DNA from: Haematobia irritans
Taxonomy: Eukaryota > Arthropoda > Insecta > Diptera > Muscidae
Direction: 5' to 3'
Assembly: GCF_050003625.1 (NCBI RefSeq)
Contig: NC_134398.1
Coordinates: 71,973,635 to 72,037,634 of the forward strand
Length of the DNA stretch: 64,000 bases
The translations under genes were made by a program, and so were the position numbers. The notes beneath the pieces are model-generated. The model was not told the origin of the DNA and did not search any database. It was given only the letters and a program-made list of their open reading frames with translations. Below, in pieces: positions 24,018-38,924 of this stretch. The first letter of the stretch is position 1, and each line of letters opens with the position of its first letter.

Positions 24018-24089
24018 TGGTTGCATCTCCAACCTGTGATCCAGATGTAGAATAAATATAGATCATCCTATTACCACCATCCTATTACC
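22546..24089. repeat. 772-bp tandem duplication
   Basis: Copy 1 is 22546-23317 and copy 2 is 23318-24089, at a constant offset of 772. The final ~440 bp are (near-)identical by eye, including the H2 tail and about 75 bp of flanking DNA (ATCATCCTATTACCACCATC). The first ~200 bp are more diverged, because the copies begin in different members of the ~150-bp units. Confidence 0.85.
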
Positions 24090-24294
24090 ATGTTGTATAT
24101 TTTTTATGTAAATCAATTAAAAATCCACACTAATTTTAAACTATTAACAGAAATATACAGTTCCTTAATTTGTTAATTGTTTTTTTTTTTTTATCAATAA
24201 AAAAGTGTTTTTGATTTCTCTAACATCACATCATTCACCTCTCAGTTTCTAAAATGTTTCGAAATAAATGTATTTTCATTAATAAACACCAATA

Positions 24295-25175
24295 CACCGA
24301 AAGAATTCTCTTCGTTAATTTTACGAAGAATTCTTCATTAACTATTCTTCCTGAATTCTTCATTAAAATAACGAAATTTTCATTGATTTTCGTAAATTTT
24401 ACGAAGAACATTTTACGAATATACGAAACTTCTACGAAACATTCTACATTAACTTTTCTTCGTAAAAAGTTCGTACTTTTAACGAAACTTTCTTCACATT
24501 TCATGAATTTTGTGAAGAAGTTTTTACGAATATTTTACGAAACATTCTGCGTTAAAATTTCTTCATAAAAAGTACGAAACATTTTCTTTGAAATAACGAA
24601 GAAGTTTCATTGAAGTTGTAAAATTTCCGTTCGCGGCATTAAATTGTCTTTTATAATGTGCTTGAGTGTATTCCTTTATTCTATTTTTTTTATGCAAGTC
24701 TATGCTGCTTCTCATTTGGGTGATAGCGCGCTATGAATAAAAGTGAAGCAATAAAACTAAAAATTATTCAAAAACTTAAGATGTAAAGTAGTGATGTCAT
24801 TTTTCACACTTGCAACTACAACCAAATGCACTTTCGACTATAAATTTTTTTTCTAAAAGTTCGAACATTTTTCAGAAGTAGTTTTTCATAAAAAGTACGA
24901 ACATATTTCATGAAAACTACGAAATTTTTTCATAAAAAGTACGAAACATTTTCATAAAAAGAACGAAATTGTTTCATAAAAAGTACGAAAATTTTTCATA
25001 AAAAGTACGAAGATTCTTCATAAAAAGTACGAACATTTTGGAAGAACTTTTCTTCGTAAAAAGTACGAAATATTTCGTACTTTTAATGAAAAGTTTCTTT
25101 GGTTGTAAAACAATGACAAATTTCGTACTTTTAACGAAATTTTTCGTTCTTTTTACGAAGAAAATTCTTTCGGTG
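24295..25175. mobile_element. Family G element: TIRs and GTACGAA hairpin arrays
   Basis: The ends CACCGAAAGAATTCTCTTCG (24295) and CGAAGAAAATTCTTTCGGTG (ending 25175) are inverted repeats flanked by TA (24293-24294, 25176-25177). Both sides are arrays of TTCATAAAAAGTACGAA or its inverse. ORFs on both strands (24235-24568, 24974-25316) reflect the arrays and are not genes. Confidence 0.85.
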
Positions 25176-25286
25176 TACCGCACATACAATTTTGCAAAAT
25201 TAAAACCACGAATGCATTTCATAAATGCATCAACAGGAGTGAATGTAGCAATAAAACTCAAAGACACAAATAGTCATAAAGGATAC

Positions 25287-26830
25287 ATCCCTGCAAACAT
25301 TTTCGATCGCAAATGAGTCTTCTTTGAATCATTTTGATGTTCAAAACGATTGCGGAAGAGCGAATCTGAGAGTCATTTATGCGTCCCCAGTATAAAATAG
25401 TTGTGTCTCAAAATGATTTCAGATTAGTAAAAAAAGTCATTTGAAAGAAGTATAATATGATAAATCTACTTACTCATATATGAATCAATCGAATGCTTCA
25501 TAAATAACCCCTACAAAAGATTAAGAAATAACTCCCCACGTCAGATTAAATATTGAGTCTTTTCAAGAGTTAGAAATTACTCCTTCTAACTAGTATTTAA
25601 TTGTTCCCACGAAATACACTTGTAATTAAAATTTGCATATTTAATTTATGGCTTTATTGTTGATATACAAATTCAGGTACTTAAAGAACTAATTATACTT
25701 ATCCTTAAATATATAATAAAAAAAAAAAAAAAAACATAAAAACAACAAACCAATTCTAGTTTAATTTACTTATTTTATAAAAATGTATGAAACAAAAACC
25801 TAAAAATTAATTCATTAAATCTGCAATAAAGATATAGCAATAGTAATAAAAATACTAAATTACAATAAAGACAGAAAATCAAAATTGTCACTTTAATTCT
25901 ATAAAAACCCTGTTGCTAGTATTTTATATTTAATAGTAATTAATAACAATATAAGGAACTAAAAATGAATTCATTTCGACTTAATAACAACTAGTTAAAT
26001 TATTATATAAAAAGGAATCAAAAATATGGGAATAAAATTAGCATATTAAACAAAGCAGATTAATTCGACTTTTGGCGTTTTTCTACACGATCTTTAGCGT
26101 GTACGATGTACTGCTGCAAAATGGAACTTATTTTACCATCGTCCGAATTTGGGAATTTGCGATGAGTTAAATCTGAAAGGAAATTTTCACTGTATATTTC
26201 ACTTTTATCATCATCATCACAATTTTTATTTTGCACTATTTCATATTCAATGTTTTCAAAATTTTCCAATATATTTTCACTTTGTTCATTAATTTTCACT
26301 AAATTTTGTATATTATATTCTGTTTCACAACTAAACACATTATTAATTAACCGATTTGCTTCCCTCTTGCTTTTTAATCGAATCGCTTTTGCAGACATTT
26401 TGTAAAATACAACTACTCACCACGATGTTTGAATCCAAAATGATCATTATAAGCTTCCAAATATTTTGCAAAATATTTGGTACCGTTATCCTCAACGGTT
26501 CATATTTTGTCCACTAATATTTTGTTGTTATCTTTGTCTTGTTATAAATGACTCTCCCCACATTCGTAATTTAAGAGTTAAGTAAAAGAGTTTTATATTA
26601 CCCAGTAAAATAGTTTAATATTAACAACATAAGAATAGAGTAATAAATGGATAATCGAATCTTTCTGATGATTTAAATTAAACGATTATAAATAACCATT
26701 GTTTAGACTAATATATGACTAAAATTTGAATCTTCCCCGCGATTAAACATTTTTGAATCTTCCAAAAGAGTAAGTTAAGACTCTTTTTTGCAAAAACTCA
26801 TTTGGGATGTTTGAAAATGTTTGCAGGGAT
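25287..26830. mobile_element. TIR element (ATCCCTGCAAACATTTTC), unclassified
   Basis: The 18-bp perfect inverted repeats ATCCCTGCAAACATTTTC (25287-25304) and its complement (26813-26830) continue into a looser match around CAAATGAGT. AC flanks both sides; ATAC lies next to both ends, so the duplication length is uncertain. It carries the one open frame at 26060-26398. The superfamily is not recognised from the ends. Confidence 0.75.
26060..26398 (-). CDS. Unrecognised 112-aa protein inside a TIR element
   Basis: Not recognised. Basic start (MSAKAIRLKSKREANRLIN), an Asn/Glu-rich middle (ILENFENIEYEIVQNKNCDDDDKSE), and a basic C-terminus (VEKRQKSN). No signal peptide or membrane segment. It looks more protein-like than its neighbours, with charged patterning and no homopolymer frame. 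Its position between perfect TIRs suggests an element-encoded accessory protein or the N-terminal exon of a transposase whose remainder is lost. A GTGAGT lies ~20 nt upstream of the ATG on the same strand (near 26420). Confidence 0.4.
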   Translation of the reverse strand: MSAKAIRLKSKREANRLINNVFSCETEYNIQNLVKINEQSENILENFENIEYEIVQNKNCDDDDKSEIYSENFLSDLTHRKFPNSDDGKISSILQQYIVHAKDRVEKRQKSN

Positions 26831-27540
26831 ACCTGCCGTAAAGAAACACAACTCCACATACACACACACACGATCCTTTTCTGATCTCGCTATTGCAAAA
26901 AAAAACAACTCTCACCACAAAAGATACCAACAACACACAAGGAACATTCCATTGTCTCTAGAATCAAAACAACCAACAACAGCATAAATGACGCAATAAC
27001 AAACACAAACAATCATACGAGATATACACAAAATGTCTCTAAAAACTCCCTCATATGATGCAATGATTTCATTACTCTCTTCTCACTTCATTTTCCAGAA
27101 GCACGTTTATTGATTAGTTGGAATTCTATCAATAAGTTAAGGTAAAATATATACCAAATTTATGAGGAAGCTATAAAAAATGACATACACCCGTCAAGGA
27201 TTATATTAACTACTTTTTATTCTACTTTATCTACAATTTTCAATGTGAGGGAAAACACTCTACCTTATAATAAAAAGGGAAATAATCTGTAGGTAGCCAT
27301 CATACGAATCGGTAATGTCGTTAAGTTATTATTTTTGCTACAAAATTTGTTTTCCATACAAACTTTTTTCTTAGTAAGTTTTCCACATTTCGTAGTAAGA
27401 TTTTTATATTGCCCATGTATTTGTATAATAGAATCAGCAATGCATTAATTACTGTGTTGGAAATTTATTTAAGGAAAAATCCTTCCCATTTCCTAGTTAG
27501 TGAACTAAAAAATATTTACTGAATTTTTATAAGTTTTCCT
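26831..27540. other. Gene-free stretch
   Basis: Begins with a CA-rich tract (ACATACACACACACAC). No gene or clear repeat recognised. ORF 26802-26987 straddles the TIR element end and is not supported. Confidence 0.45.
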
Positions 27541-27655
27541 TTAGCTAAGTTAATTTTTGTTGTGGTTACGAAAAATGAACTATATTACAGTAAATTTGTT
27601 GAACTATGTGGAAGTTAAAATGGTCCTTAAATTTACAAGACACTTTTTTTCTGTG
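27541..27655 (+). mobile_element. Family E end fragment
   Basis: Ends AAGACACTTTTTTTCTGTG before TA (27656-27657), the inverse of the left end of the E element at 59517. It includes an AATGAACTA motif. Truncated upstream. Confidence 0.6.
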
Positions 27656-27784
27656 TATAAAGAGTCATCGAATTTTTATCTTATGCAAATCGTCTTCTAA
27701 ATGCTCGACAAATAAAAATGGAAGATCGGTCAACATGTATATTTATTAGTCAAAACTTAGTTATGTACCCCTTTCAAGCATGTA

Positions 27785-28155
27785 CACTGAAAAAAATATT
27801 GTCGTGAGGTTAAAGATTTCATGTCTTTAAAATAAGAATGCAAATTTTGCTTAGCATAGAAGACGCATTTCTCTAATATAAAGTTTTTTTCCTTGTCCAA
27901 AAGTCGATAAACTTTTCAATGAAGTGGTATTATCCTTATAATTAAGTGATTTCACTTAAAACTGAGTATCATAACATGAAAGAAACAATGTTTGGGCTAA
28001 GGTCAACTTGACTTTAATAATTCAGAAAAATTCTTTAAATTTAATGAAATTGTCTTTAAATTTGTTGTCTTTTCGCATCTTGACTACAAAGCAAAAAATC
28101 GTTCAAATATAGGACATTTTTTCAACACTTTATTTTAAAGATGTTTTTTACGTTT
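27785..28155 (-). mobile_element. Truncated family C element
   Basis: CACTGAAAAAAATATTGTCG after TA (27783-27784). It follows the inverted family C sequence (TTCATGTCTTTAAAATA, AAGTGATTT, CAACTTGACTTTAATAAT) to about 28155 and then breaks off. Confidence 0.75.
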
Positions 28156-28254
28156 AGTTTTCTTAGTTGACCTTTGGAATTTTATAAATATTGGGATTTT
28201 TCATTTGGCTTGAGGTCATGATAAATGAAAAATGCTGTTGTAATTGTTTTTCAT

Positions 28255-28330
28255 TGTTTTATTATTGAAATATTGCTATTTCGGATATTTCGATACACCT
28301 TCGGTGACCATCTTCAGCGAGATATTATCT
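28255..28330 (-). other. Penelope 3' region with hammerhead-like core
   Basis: On the minus strand GCTGAAGATGGTCACCGAAG is followed by GTGTATCGAAATAT. Penelope-like elements are known to carry hammerhead ribozyme motifs. Here the CTGA..GAAA pieces and a GGTCACC/GGTG stem are only suggestive. Confidence 0.35.
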
Positions 28331-28465
28331 ATAAAATATCATAATTTTAACATTTCACATACTTTCACAATGGTTATTAACAAAAATATAACAATGATTC
28401 TATATTTACATTTTACAAAGTAATAGACTTTCTCCTTGCAAAGCCCATATCTTCCTAAAGCTGTC

Positions 28466-29180
28466 TTACTTATGTTTGTGTCTTTGTATAAGATTTCTAT
28501 AAATCTGTGCAAAGTGGTCTGTGTCGGTTTTGTAATTCATACTTTCGTAAGTGGGAGTATTTATTATATGTAACATCTCCAATATGTATCTTCTCTTAGT
28601 ATTCTCTTCCATCTTCATTATTTCAACATTCTTGAAATTTGGTATGTGTCCTGTAGTCTTGCAATGTGCTGCAAGGGTCGTTTTTTTGTTCTAGGGGCTT
28701 GTTTTTCATCTTTTGGTCGGACTTGTGGGCAGAAAGTCTAGATTTTAAGTTGGACCTGGTAGTCCCAACATAAGACATTCGACATGGATTGGTTTCGTCC
28801 CCATCGCATTTTATTTTGTATTTGTAGTTATCCTTTTTGTAAATATTTTATTTTTCATACCTTTCGGAAATCCCCGGTAAATATGTCGTCTTTTTGAAAA
28901 CCATGGATGTGGCTTCTTGTTTGTTGTGATCCTTATTCCCTTTATTTTTCACGTATTTTATGAGATCATTGATTGTGTCATTGGGGAAGTCATTTTGCTG
29001 TAGTATCCATCGTATTTTCTTCCCGTTAGTCTTGTGAAATCTTACGACGCTTATGTTTAAAACCCTATTAATAAAATTGGTGGCAGTGTTGATCTTAATA
29101 TGCCGAGGATGATTAGAGTGAAAATACCAATCCAACATTAATTGATTCTTATGTCTTTGAACAACAGTGTCAAGAAAAAA
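28466..29180 (-). pseudogene. Penelope-like element: RT end and GIY-YIG nuclease remnant
   Basis: Penelope-like elements encode a reverse transcriptase fused to a GIY-YIG endonuclease. On the minus strand the frame opens at FLDTVVQRHKNQLMLDWY (FLD motif, 29169-29177). It then jumps to FHSNHPRHIKINTATN; the linking residues after WY are deleted. INRVLNISVVRFHK and RWILQQNDFP follow. After a stop at 28848-28850 the same frame gives CDGDETNPC and SYVGTTRSNLKSRLSAHK, the GIY-YIG core. A frameshift in an A-run near 28685 shifts the last part (LAAHCKTTGHIPNFKNVEI, RRYILEMLHIINTP) to a stop at 28466. Degenerate and 5'-truncated. Confidence 0.88.
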
Positions 29181-29231
29181 AAATTACCTTATAATGACAC
29201 CGTAGTTCAAAGACATAAGAATCAATTAATG
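29138..29231. repeat. Inverted repeat at the Penelope 5' breakpoint
   Basis: TTAATTGATTCTTATGTCTT (29138 region) is repeated inverted at 29206-29231. This duplicates a piece of the RT coding sequence in reverse beside the 5' end of the fragment, as seen at truncated or rearranged Penelope copies. Confidence 0.7.
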
Positions 29232-29299
29232 TTTTCTTGCAAAATAAGCGTGCAAGAAGATGATGAAATAACTCCTTGATTTGAAATCTAAAATCTGTA

Positions 29300-33924
<4,625 letters not shown>

Positions 33925-34359
33925 AGCCAGAGAATGAAGCCGCCGAGTCGCGCCGCTGATTTTAGCTGCCGCCGCCGAATATATCGACTCACCTCGACTC
34001 AATTAGCGCCAATTAATCAAAAATATTGGTTTAAGTTAGAAAAATGTATTAATAATTGTTGTATTTTTTGTCAAAATGTTTAGCTTTCCACCCAAAATCC
34101 GTCAGTATCAAGTTTTTATAATAATTTGACAAAAATTTAGCTCAGAAAATTTGAATGAAATCTAAATGTGATTGTAAGATTGGTTGTACAACTAATCTCA
34201 TTACCATTCGGATAACTTCAAATTGATTTTATAATGAATAATTGACCGCCGCCGAATAAACAAATTTATATCGGCTTAGCCATCAATCCGCCGCCGCCGG
34301 AAGCAAAAACTTAGTGTAAGCCGCCGCCGACAAAAATGGGTCGGCTTCATTCTCTGGCT
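33925..34359. mobile_element. 435-bp TIR element rich in GCC triplets
   Basis: The 18-bp perfect inverted repeats AGCCAGAGAATGAAGCCG (33925-33942) and CGGCTTCATTCTCTGGCT (34342-34359) define it. Clusters of GCCGCCGCCG lie near both ends, and the core is AT-rich. The right side is followed by a second copy of CGGCTTCATTCTC. It interrupts or abuts the coding remnant at 34366. No coding potential of its own; superfamily unknown. Confidence 0.75.
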
Positions 34360-34365
34360 TCGGCT

Positions 34366-34775
34366 TCATTCTCCAATGACTTTGTATTGGCATTTACGTA
34401 TGGTTGATTTGGGTGCTTTTATACAAGTACCATATACCCCCATGTTCCGGTTTATGAATTCGCAAAACTCAACATTTTTTATTATTTTACCTCTATTCTC
34501 GGAAGCATAAAGATATATAGTACGAAATTCATACACACTGTTCTTGTGGATAAGGAATTTATTTGGAAATTTGTTTGGCACAATATGGAATGGTTCAGAT
34601 GTTATTGACAATCCAAAATTTAGCGTGTTGCGAATTCGTAAACCAGACAAGAGAGGATAGTTTTAAATATTGATCTTGAGTTCCGTTAAGTTTGTGAGCG
34701 GAGCCCTAACAAATAATGTAGTTATGTGTCCAATATTACAGTCGAAATTCTCTAGAAAAAATACAGCATTACACG
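34366..34775 (-). pseudogene. Unrecognised coding remnant with one in-frame stop
   Basis: Two minus-strand ORFs are in the same frame and separated by one stop (about 34663-34665). Together they give ~130 codons: LENFDCNIGHITTLFVRAP, LTNLTELKINI, stop, NYPLLSGLRIRNTLNFGLS, ITSEPFHIVPNKFPNKFLIH, SVYEFRTIYLYASENRGKII and on to KVIGE. The 5' side joins a family A fragment near 34775-34805; the 3' stop is formed by the GCC-element repeat. The protein-like composition across an internal stop suggests a decayed gene or element protein. I do not recognise the family. Confidence 0.5.
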
Positions 34776-34804
34776 CAAAAAAAAGTTTGGAAAACGTGTA
34801 CCGA

Positions 34805-35026
34805 AAACGTTTTTCTTTTGTTAGAGTTTTTTGAATTTCATCGAAAATCACTAAAAAAATTTTGTTATAAAAAAAAAGTTTGCTATAAAATTTTTATTTT
34901 TTCAATAAAAAAAATATTTTTGAACCAACAACACAGTCCATTTCGTTTATATCTAGCACTGTTCTTTTCTGACTTTAAGTCTTCAATAAGACACATTTTA
35001 CAGTTCATAGTAAAAATTTAATATAG
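34805..35026 (-). mobile_element. Family A internal fragment
   Basis: TTTTGTTAGAGTTTTTTGAA, CCATTTCGTTTATATC and TTAATATAGTA match the interior of A copies (e.g. 12430-12600 inverted, 6330-6530). Confidence 0.6.
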
Positions 35027-35028
35027 TA

Positions 35029-35682
35029 CACTGAAAAAAAGCATACCCGGTTCCAAAGATTTTGTCTTTACATTAAAAATTTGGTATTGATTCCGAGCCA
35101 AAGAAGCGGAGAATACAAGTAAGGATACTTTTAAGTCACAATTCTCTTTTAAAATCGGGTTTTTGTGTACTTGCTTCTATGAAGCAAATTTTAATTTTTC
35201 GCTTTTTTCAGCTTTTTTCTTCATATGCTTTCAAAGTCCTTTAAAAACAAGTTAACGACGACTTTAGTTTCCAAATTAAGACTCGACTTCTAGTATAAAT
35301 TATACTGTGTTTCAAGTAAAAAACGTTTTTAAAATAAAGTATTGAAAAACATGTCCTATATTTGAACGATTATTTGCTTTGTAGTCAAGATGCAAAAAGA
35401 CAACAAATTTAAAGACAATTTCATTAAATTCAAAGATTTTTTCTAAATTATTAAAGTCAAGTTGACCTTAGCCCAAACATTTATTCTTTCATGTTATGAT
35501 ATTCATTTTTAAATCAAATCACTTAATTATAAGGACAATACGACTTCATTGAAAAGTTTATCGACCTTTGGTCAAGGAAAAAAACTTTATACTAGAGAAA
35601 TGCGTCTTCTATGCTAAGCAAAATTTGCATTCGTATTTTAAAGACATGAAATCTTTGACCTCACGACAATATTTTTTCATTG
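35029..35682 (+). mobile_element. Family C element, full length (654 bp)
   Basis: CACTGAAAAAAAGCATACCC after TA (35027-35028) to CAATATTTTTTCATTG before TA (35683-35684). Non-coding. Near-identical in length to the copy at 36085. Confidence 0.85.
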
Positions 35683-35685
35683 TAG

Positions 35686-36080
35686 TATGTTTGTTAATGT
35701 TGAACATCTTTTCGGAATCTTTCGAACATATCTGGAATATATGTAAAAAAACAAAAAAAAACTTTTTGAAGTTCGGTCGAAACAGGGCTCGAACCCACGA
35801 CCCTTGGCATGAAAGGCGGACGTAGCAACCACTGCTCCACGGTGCCCAACTAAATGTTTGTTTCTGTTAAATAAAGTTTGTTTAATCGGCGCATGGGCGC
35901 CGCAAGCAATGCTATATAAATGTAGCTTATATGGATAATTGTCTATTGATGACAATAACAGCTACCTAACTCAGTGGATAGTCTTTATGAAATTGTTTCC
36001 ATTTGCGCCTTTTTGTATCATTTTTAATAAATTCGAAAAAACAGAATTTCTTGAAAATCATTATTGCAAATTTAATGTAT
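35686..36080. mobile_element. Diverged family A-like fragment with tRNA-like modules
   Basis: TTCGGTCGAAACAGGGCTCG (minus-strand module, 35772-35850) and CAGCTACCTAACTCAGTGGA (plus-strand module start, ~35958) occur in the same relative arrangement as family A. ORFs 35568-35955 are not supported. Confidence 0.55.
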
Positions 36081-36084
36081 TACA

Positions 36085-36737
36085 CACTAAAAAAAAACAT
36101 GCCCGGTTCCAAAGATTTTGTCTTTACTTTAAAAATGTTGGTATTGATTCCGAGACAAAGAAGCGGAGAGTACAAGTAAGGATACTTTTAAGACACAATT
36201 CTCTTTTAAATTTGGGTTTTGTGTACTTGCTTCCAGGAAGCAAATTTAAAATTTTCGCTTTTTTACATTTTTTTCTTCATATGGCATCAAAGTCCTCTAA
36301 AAAGGAGTTAACGACAACTTTATTTTCCAAATTAAGACTCGACTTCCAGTACAAATTATGTTATGTTTCAAGTAAAAAACGTCTTTAAAATAAAGTGTTG
36401 GAAAACATGTCCTATATTTGAACGATTTTTTGCTTTGTAGTCAAGATGCAAAAAGACAACAAATTTAAACACAATTTCATTAAATTTAAAGAATTTTTCT
36501 GAATTATTAAAGTCAAGTTGACCTTAGCCCAAACATATTTTCTTTCATGTTATGATACCCATTTTTAAATGAAATCACTTAATTATAAGAACAATACGAC
36601 TTCATTGAAAAGTTTATCGGCTTTTGGACAAGGAAAAGAACTTTATATTAGAGAAATGCGTCTTCTATGCTAAGCAAATTTTGCATTCGTATTTTAAAGA
36701 CATAAAATCTTTGAGCTCACGACAATATTTTTCAGTG
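36085..36737 (+). mobile_element. Family C element, full length (653 bp)
   Basis: CACTAAAAAAAAACATGCCC to GACAATATTTTTCAGTG. The right end abuts the small element at 36738, which displaces the TA. Confidence 0.83.
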
Positions 36738-36907
36738 CATCTAGACCTCGCTTTGCGTCGCAGATACGTTCTAAAAAAACAAACACGACCCAAATTGAGT
36801 TGTGAGTTTCTATGGCAAACTATTCAAAGATTGAAGATAGATAATAACGCAAATTTGAAAATCTAAAGACGCGCAACTTCGAAACAACGCAAACCGAGGT
36901 CTAGGTG
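36738..36907. mobile_element. 170-bp MITE with CNTAGACCTCG ends
   Basis: CATCTAGACCTCGCTTTGCG (36738) is inverted at CGCAAACCGAGGTCTAGGTG (ending 36907), followed by TA. Its first base directly follows the GTG end of family C, so it appears to have used that element boundary. Confidence 0.7.
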
Positions 36908-37135
36908 TATACTGAACGGATTTCGAAAAAATCTCCCAAATTTATGGAAATTGCCAATAAATCCTCAAGACCCCAGCTCAAAATGTTCGTCCCCGTTCAC
37001 GAAAAAATATCACACTGTGTACAATGTGAGTGATTTTTTAATTTGTTTTCTTTCCTTTGCTCTTCAAATATTGTAAAAGAATATAAAATACTACTCCTTT
37101 TTAATGCAAATTGACTGATTTGTACAGTAACTCTG

Positions 37136-37382
37136 CACGCAGAGAAGGAATATGATCACCTCAAACATGTTTCAATAACAAAATGTTATTTTTGTATGGT
37201 GACCATGTAACATGTTAGTCAATAAAATGTTATTTTCTCGTCAAATATAACCTGTTTGTCGAAATCAGATACATGATTTCCGAGAAAATAACATGGTTGC
37301 GAAAACCATGCTACGTCACCACCCAAAAATAACATTTTGCTCTTAAAACATGTTTGAGGTGATCATATTCCTTCTCTGGGTG
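37136..37382. mobile_element. Family B palindromic MITE, copy 1
   Basis: CACGCAGAGAAGGAATATGA ... CATATTCCTTCTCTGGGTG. The whole ~247 bp is an imperfect palindrome (GATCACCTCAAACATGTTT and its complement, ATGTTATTTTCTCG both ways). Flanked by TG at 37134-37135 and 37383-37384. Confidence 0.88.
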
Positions 37383-37743
37383 TGGTTTTCCAAAAAGAAA
37401 TTGAGTCCTTGACTTCGTAATTGAGGGGGATTACTGCGCACTACAAATAAAAAAATCGCTGTGAATAGTCTTGAGAAGTGAAGAGAGAAATTGAAACTTT
37501 TTCAAATGAAACTTTTTAAAGTCAAATGAAAACAAAAGAAAATTTGCTACAAATTTTCGATTGTTGGTAACAGCTGTCATTAAAAAATGTATTTATTTTT
37601 GCAGTTTTCTTTTATTTTAAATATGTATATTAATCACGAATTTTTTGTAGCGTAAATTAATCTGTTGTGGTGAAGAAATTGAAAAGCAACCACCATACAC
37701 ACGTCGTTTTCAACCACGCGTCTTCAAAAACTGGTTCAATGTG
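37383..37743. other. Gene-free spacer between two family B copies
   Basis: Nothing recognised; it ends GTGTGTATGG-like AT-rich DNA with CACACGTCG near 37700. Confidence 0.4.
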
Positions 37744-37993
37744 CACTCAGAGAAGGAATATGATCACCTCAAACATGTTTCAATAGCAAAATGTTATTTT
37801 TGTATGGTGACCATGTAACATGTTAGTCAATAAAATGTTATTTTCTCGTCAAATATAACCTGTTTGTCGAAATCAGATACATGATTTCCGAGGAAATAAC
37901 ATGGTTGCGAAAACCATGTTACATGGTCACCACCCAAAAATAACATTTTGCTCTTAAAACATGTTTGAGGCGATCATATTCCTTCTCTGGGTG
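37744..37993. mobile_element. Family B palindromic MITE, copy 2
   Basis: CACTCAGAGAAGGAATATGA ... CCTTCTCTGGGTG, flanked by TG (37742-37743, 37994-37995). Nearly identical to copy 1, 607 bp away and in the same orientation. Confidence 0.88.
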
Positions 37994-38924
37994 TGGAACC
38001 ATCTGCACCTACAGTGCAAAATGGATAACACTTTTGGTCGTGCGATGAGTTACAACCCTTCAAAAAGGCAGTCAATAGCATTAGGTACACCCAAAGAAAA
38101 GTGGACTTCTAAAATCAAGTTTCAAATTCTTATTTTTAGCCTGAATTCGCACTTAAAATTTTAAGAACGCAAATACTAAGTTATACTCATATTAAGTACA
38201 AAGTGTGCTTCTTTGTGTAATTCAAGTACTTAAAGTTTGAATTAAGCTTGCTTTGGATTAAAACAAGAAAATTTTTACTTAATATGCCAGTGAGACTTAG
38301 CTAATGAGAGCACAAAATAGAGTTTTGTTCTCCACGATGTTCTCATCGATTTTCAACCCCCAAAAACTTGTAATGGTAGTGGTTTCCATTTCGTTTGCTA
38401 TCTTAAGTCGACTATGGCTTAAAATAAGAAAAGTTTAACTTGATATTTCTATCGTTACACGTTCAGAGCATCGTGTGTGTTTGGTTGCATTTGATTTGCT
38501 ATGTTAAGCCGAATCTGAGTTAAAATAACAACACTTTTACTTGATACTCATTTATGAGCACATTGGAATGTAAAATAAAGTTTTGCTCTCCTTGTTACTC
38601 TTACAGATGTTTTACCACCAAAAAATGTTTTTCGCATCTATGAAACATTGTGTATGTGTGTAAGTTTTAATTTCGAGTTTGTGTTTTTGGCTTCGCTTGC
38701 ATTTTATTTGCCAAATTATTTTAGTATTATTGTGTGCTTAGACCCTAAGTGACAGTAAAGTAGCTTTATAAATTATGAATAAAAAAAGTTGAGACAGCAT
38801 ACAAATATTTAAAAGGTAAGTAAAAATAAAGTTTATTAGTTTAAAATGGCTACTTGCCAATAAATATGTATTTCATCATATCTAAATTGATTCTGCATAC
38901 CTCTATAAACAAACGTAGCGTCTA
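37994..38924. other. Gene-free stretch with a possible TIR element start
   Basis: TACACCCAAAGAAAAGTGG (~38082) resembles a CACCC-type element end, followed by repeated AAGTTTAA/TTACTTGATA motifs shared with 41100-41500. No paired end was identified. Confidence 0.4.

Noticed and set aside
24235..25316. ORFs with KSTKFFV / TKKIL repeats on both strands
   Set aside because: Readout of the GTACGAA arrays in family G.
29138..29231. CRISPR-like or phage-like repeat
   Set aside because: Explained by inverted duplication within a Penelope fragment; the window is eukaryotic.
35939..36388. 149-codon ORF
   Set aside because: Spans the boundary of an A-like fragment and a family C element, so it is a chance frame.
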